Program-made: the position numbers and the translations under genes
The notes under the pieces: generated by a model
What the model was told of the DNA's origin: nothing
Databases searched by the model: none
The model's input: the letters and a program-made list of their open reading frames with translations, nothing else
Shown here: positions 13,001 to 13,582 of the stretch, piece by piece
Layout: every line of letters starts with the position of its first letter
How positions within the stretch are numbered: position 1 is the stretch's first letter
From: Candidatus Cloacimonadota bacterium
GTDB lineage: Bacteria > Cloacimonadota > Cloacimonadia > Cloacimonadales > Cloacimonadaceae
Direction of reading: 5' to 3'
Assembly (NCBI GenBank): GCA_023421135.1
Contig: JAEZUG010000050.1
Span: forward strand, 1-13,582
Length of the DNA: 13,582 nucleotides

Positions 13001-13582
13001 AGTTCTCCATCGATAACCAGGAATTGGGAAGCTGGGCCGGCACTCAGGACTGGACTCAATTTACCTATCCTGTCACAGCCGGAACCAGAACCTTCAAGTG
13101 GACCTATTCCAAGGACGGTTCCTATACCAGTGGAAGTGACTGTGCCTGGATCGACGATATCGTCTTCCCAATGTCCGGTTCCAGCGATATAGCCATGCTC
13201 TATCTGCCTGTCACTGAGCTTGCCTATGGCAATGTAGTGCCCGGTGAGACCGTGAGCCGTGATTTCACACTGCGCAATCTTGGTAACATCGCGGTTACCG
13301 GCAGTATTGCCAGCCCCGCAGGATTCACTCTCAGCAGCATGGGCTCACTCCTTCCTTCCAGCTACAACTATAGCCTGGAAGCTGGGCAGACCAAGATATT
13401 CAGCCTGTCCTACGATGCCACAGAGCCTACACAGATCAACGAGTCCATCGTGATCACCTCCAATGACCTCAGCAATCCCGTTCAGACCATAAGCGTGAGC
13501 CTGCAAGTCGTGGATAACGATGATCCTGCTGTGAACCCCGTTATCACCAAGCTGGTGGGTAACTACCCCAATCCCTTCAATC
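10024..13582 (+). CDS. Secreted gingipain-type (C25) cysteine protease, multidomain, 3' truncated by the window
   Basis: The longest gene here starts with GTG at 10024, with AAAGGAG at 10012-10018, and stays open for 1186 codons to the window edge. Residues 1-20 form a signal peptide (KRT then LLFVFLVLVALLAA). About 22-240 is a C25-type propeptide, cleaved in the family. The catalytic domain spans about 245-600. It has His448 (TAHGSE) and a Cys480-Cys481 pair; Cys481, in CVTNAF, aligns with the gingipain nucleophile and lies 33 residues after His448, the same spacing as in RgpB. An Ig-like domain (605-687) follows, then two CARDB-like repeats (688-800, 801-912) sharing an E-x-GET motif, a jelly-roll domain (914-1053, ending WIDDIVFP), another Ig-like domain (1058-1165) and the start of a C-terminal sorting domain (YPNPFN, 1181-1186). 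It probably degrades external protein, anchored or released by a T9SS-like route; the specificity is unknown. Confidence 0.92.
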   Translation, partial: MKRTSLLFVFLVLVALLAATQGTIRLGQTPNAVQLMRSSDDGLSIRYAVEALDYNEIETPNGTYTDLSIRDYAYTNITGMPRLPLIRQIISVPERATVQFELKNAQTMTTNLRAYGLENPILPRQESVAKCEDASSIEMKINEAFYAARGWTGYEIVAVEELGYARGERLFTVDFSPVRYNPASGEIEVTYAGELEISFIGADHAATADLKARTWSPVYNSMFKASVLNFREDATRTSLNRHPLSYVVITPSSFVSALQPFIDWKKVEGYNMIVATTEQIGTSANQIKTYLQGLWSSATAENPAPSYVLFVGDVAQVPANTGTTASHVTDLTYVRLQGTDHIPEMYYGRFSATTAAEVTNIVNKTLMYEQYTMPDDTYLSKVVLIAGVDSSWSTTHANGQINYGTTNYFNATNGIVSNTYLYPASGSSESQIVANASEGRGYLNYTAHGSETSWADPTFTISNVNSLQNTNKYSVVVGNCCVTNAFNTSVCFGEAWLRGQNKGAVAYIGGTNNTYWDEDYYWGVGYKPPVVGTGSPFIANRTGAYDAMFHSHNEASADWASNPGSTIFMGNMAVVASNSSRINYYWEIYSVMGDPSLGIYLGIPPVNNANVAPTAFIGLSSMEMTVEPYTYAALSMNGVLHGVGLADAQGNLTLSYTPFTEPGTAKLVLTRSRLRPTFINIDVVPNEGPYVMVSSVVVNDGNNAIAEAGETINLDLNLSNVGIQNATSLTATISTGNPYVSFQSTTANLPNVNAGGTAVVNSAFTVMIDPLIPDQTSVVFDIAVTDGTNIWNSTRTIVVNAPHVQILNVGFQDSNGNGFNESGETITVSVNLQNTGHMTAEGGTAVLYLGSTQATLGSTSFVLPGIPAEQVIPISFTVTLAQGIADGTMIPIGLAYTAGTQMLNHTILIPVGVIAEGFESNSFTTFPWINNSSAPWTLATGGTNVHSGNYAAKSGAIPHNGNTVLQITLNVGADGNISFWRKVSSESGYDWLKFSIDNQELGSWAGTQDWTQFTYPVTAGTRTFKWTYSKDGSYTSGSDCAWIDDIVFPMSGSSDIAMLYLPVTELAYGNVVPGETVSRDFTLRNLGNIAVTGSIASPAGFTLSSMGSLLPSSYNYSLEAGQTKIFSLSYDATEPTQINESIVITSNDLSNPVQTISVSLQVVDNDDPAVNPVITKLVGNYPNPFN

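Noticed and set aside
1..13582. tRNA, rRNA, insertion-sequence or phage genes
   Set aside because: I saw no tRNA-like cloverleaf, rRNA segment, transposase, integrase or phage structural gene by reading. This was not a computed scan.

Overview
The window looks like a chromosomal segment from a strictly anaerobic, diderm (Gram-negative-type) bacterium. The best guess is the FCB group, quite possibly Cloacimonadota, but no marker here proves it. The anaerobe signal is a superoxide reductase / rubrerythrin / rubredoxin cluster. The diderm signal is an apolipoprotein N-acyltransferase beside a predicted lipoprotein. The FCB signal is a very large secreted gingipain-type (C25) protease ending in a Y-P-N-P-F-N motif, typical of the C-terminal sorting/FlgD-like domains of T9SS-type cargo in that group.

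Layout. (1) 1-1417, plus strand: a leader with a four-unit 11-bp tandem repeat and hairpins, then a tight cluster of desulfoferrodoxin (superoxide reductase), rubrerythrin and a short rubredoxin, closed by a strong GNRA-loop terminator. (2) 1465-2603, plus strand: a stand-alone ferritin-like diiron protein overlapping tsaB (tRNA t6A synthesis). (3) 2562-9318, minus strand: a seven-gene run, in transcription order recJ, a beta-propeller-like lipoprotein, lnt, a MerR-type regulator, glyQ, a nucleotidyltransferase-like protein of unknown function and an N-formylglutamate amidohydrolase-like protein. Every junction overlaps (26, 8, 4, 4, 4 and 4 nt), so this is almost certainly one operon. Its 3' end overlaps the 3' end of tsaB convergently by 42 nt. 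(4) 9319-10023: a 705-nt divergent intergenic region, rich in structure, with paired inverted hairpins, a nested hairpin, an inverted/direct array of 11-bp units and candidate promoters. (5) 10024 to the window end, plus strand: a GTG-started C25 protease of at least 1186 residues, truncated by the window edge.

How the parts fit. The first cluster is a standard anaerobe oxygen-defence set: superoxide is reduced by the SOR, peroxide by rubrerythrin, and rubredoxin supplies electrons. The minus-strand operon mixes housekeeping functions (DNA repair, lipoprotein maturation, glycyl-tRNA synthesis) with two less understood enzymes. glyQ has no adjacent glyS. The protease is an exported surface or secreted enzyme, plausible for a protein/amino-acid-fermenting lifestyle.

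I did not find a clear new defence or mobile system. The least explained material is the 9.5-9.8 kb intergenic element, the 11-bp arrays and the uncharacterised protein coupled to glyQ.
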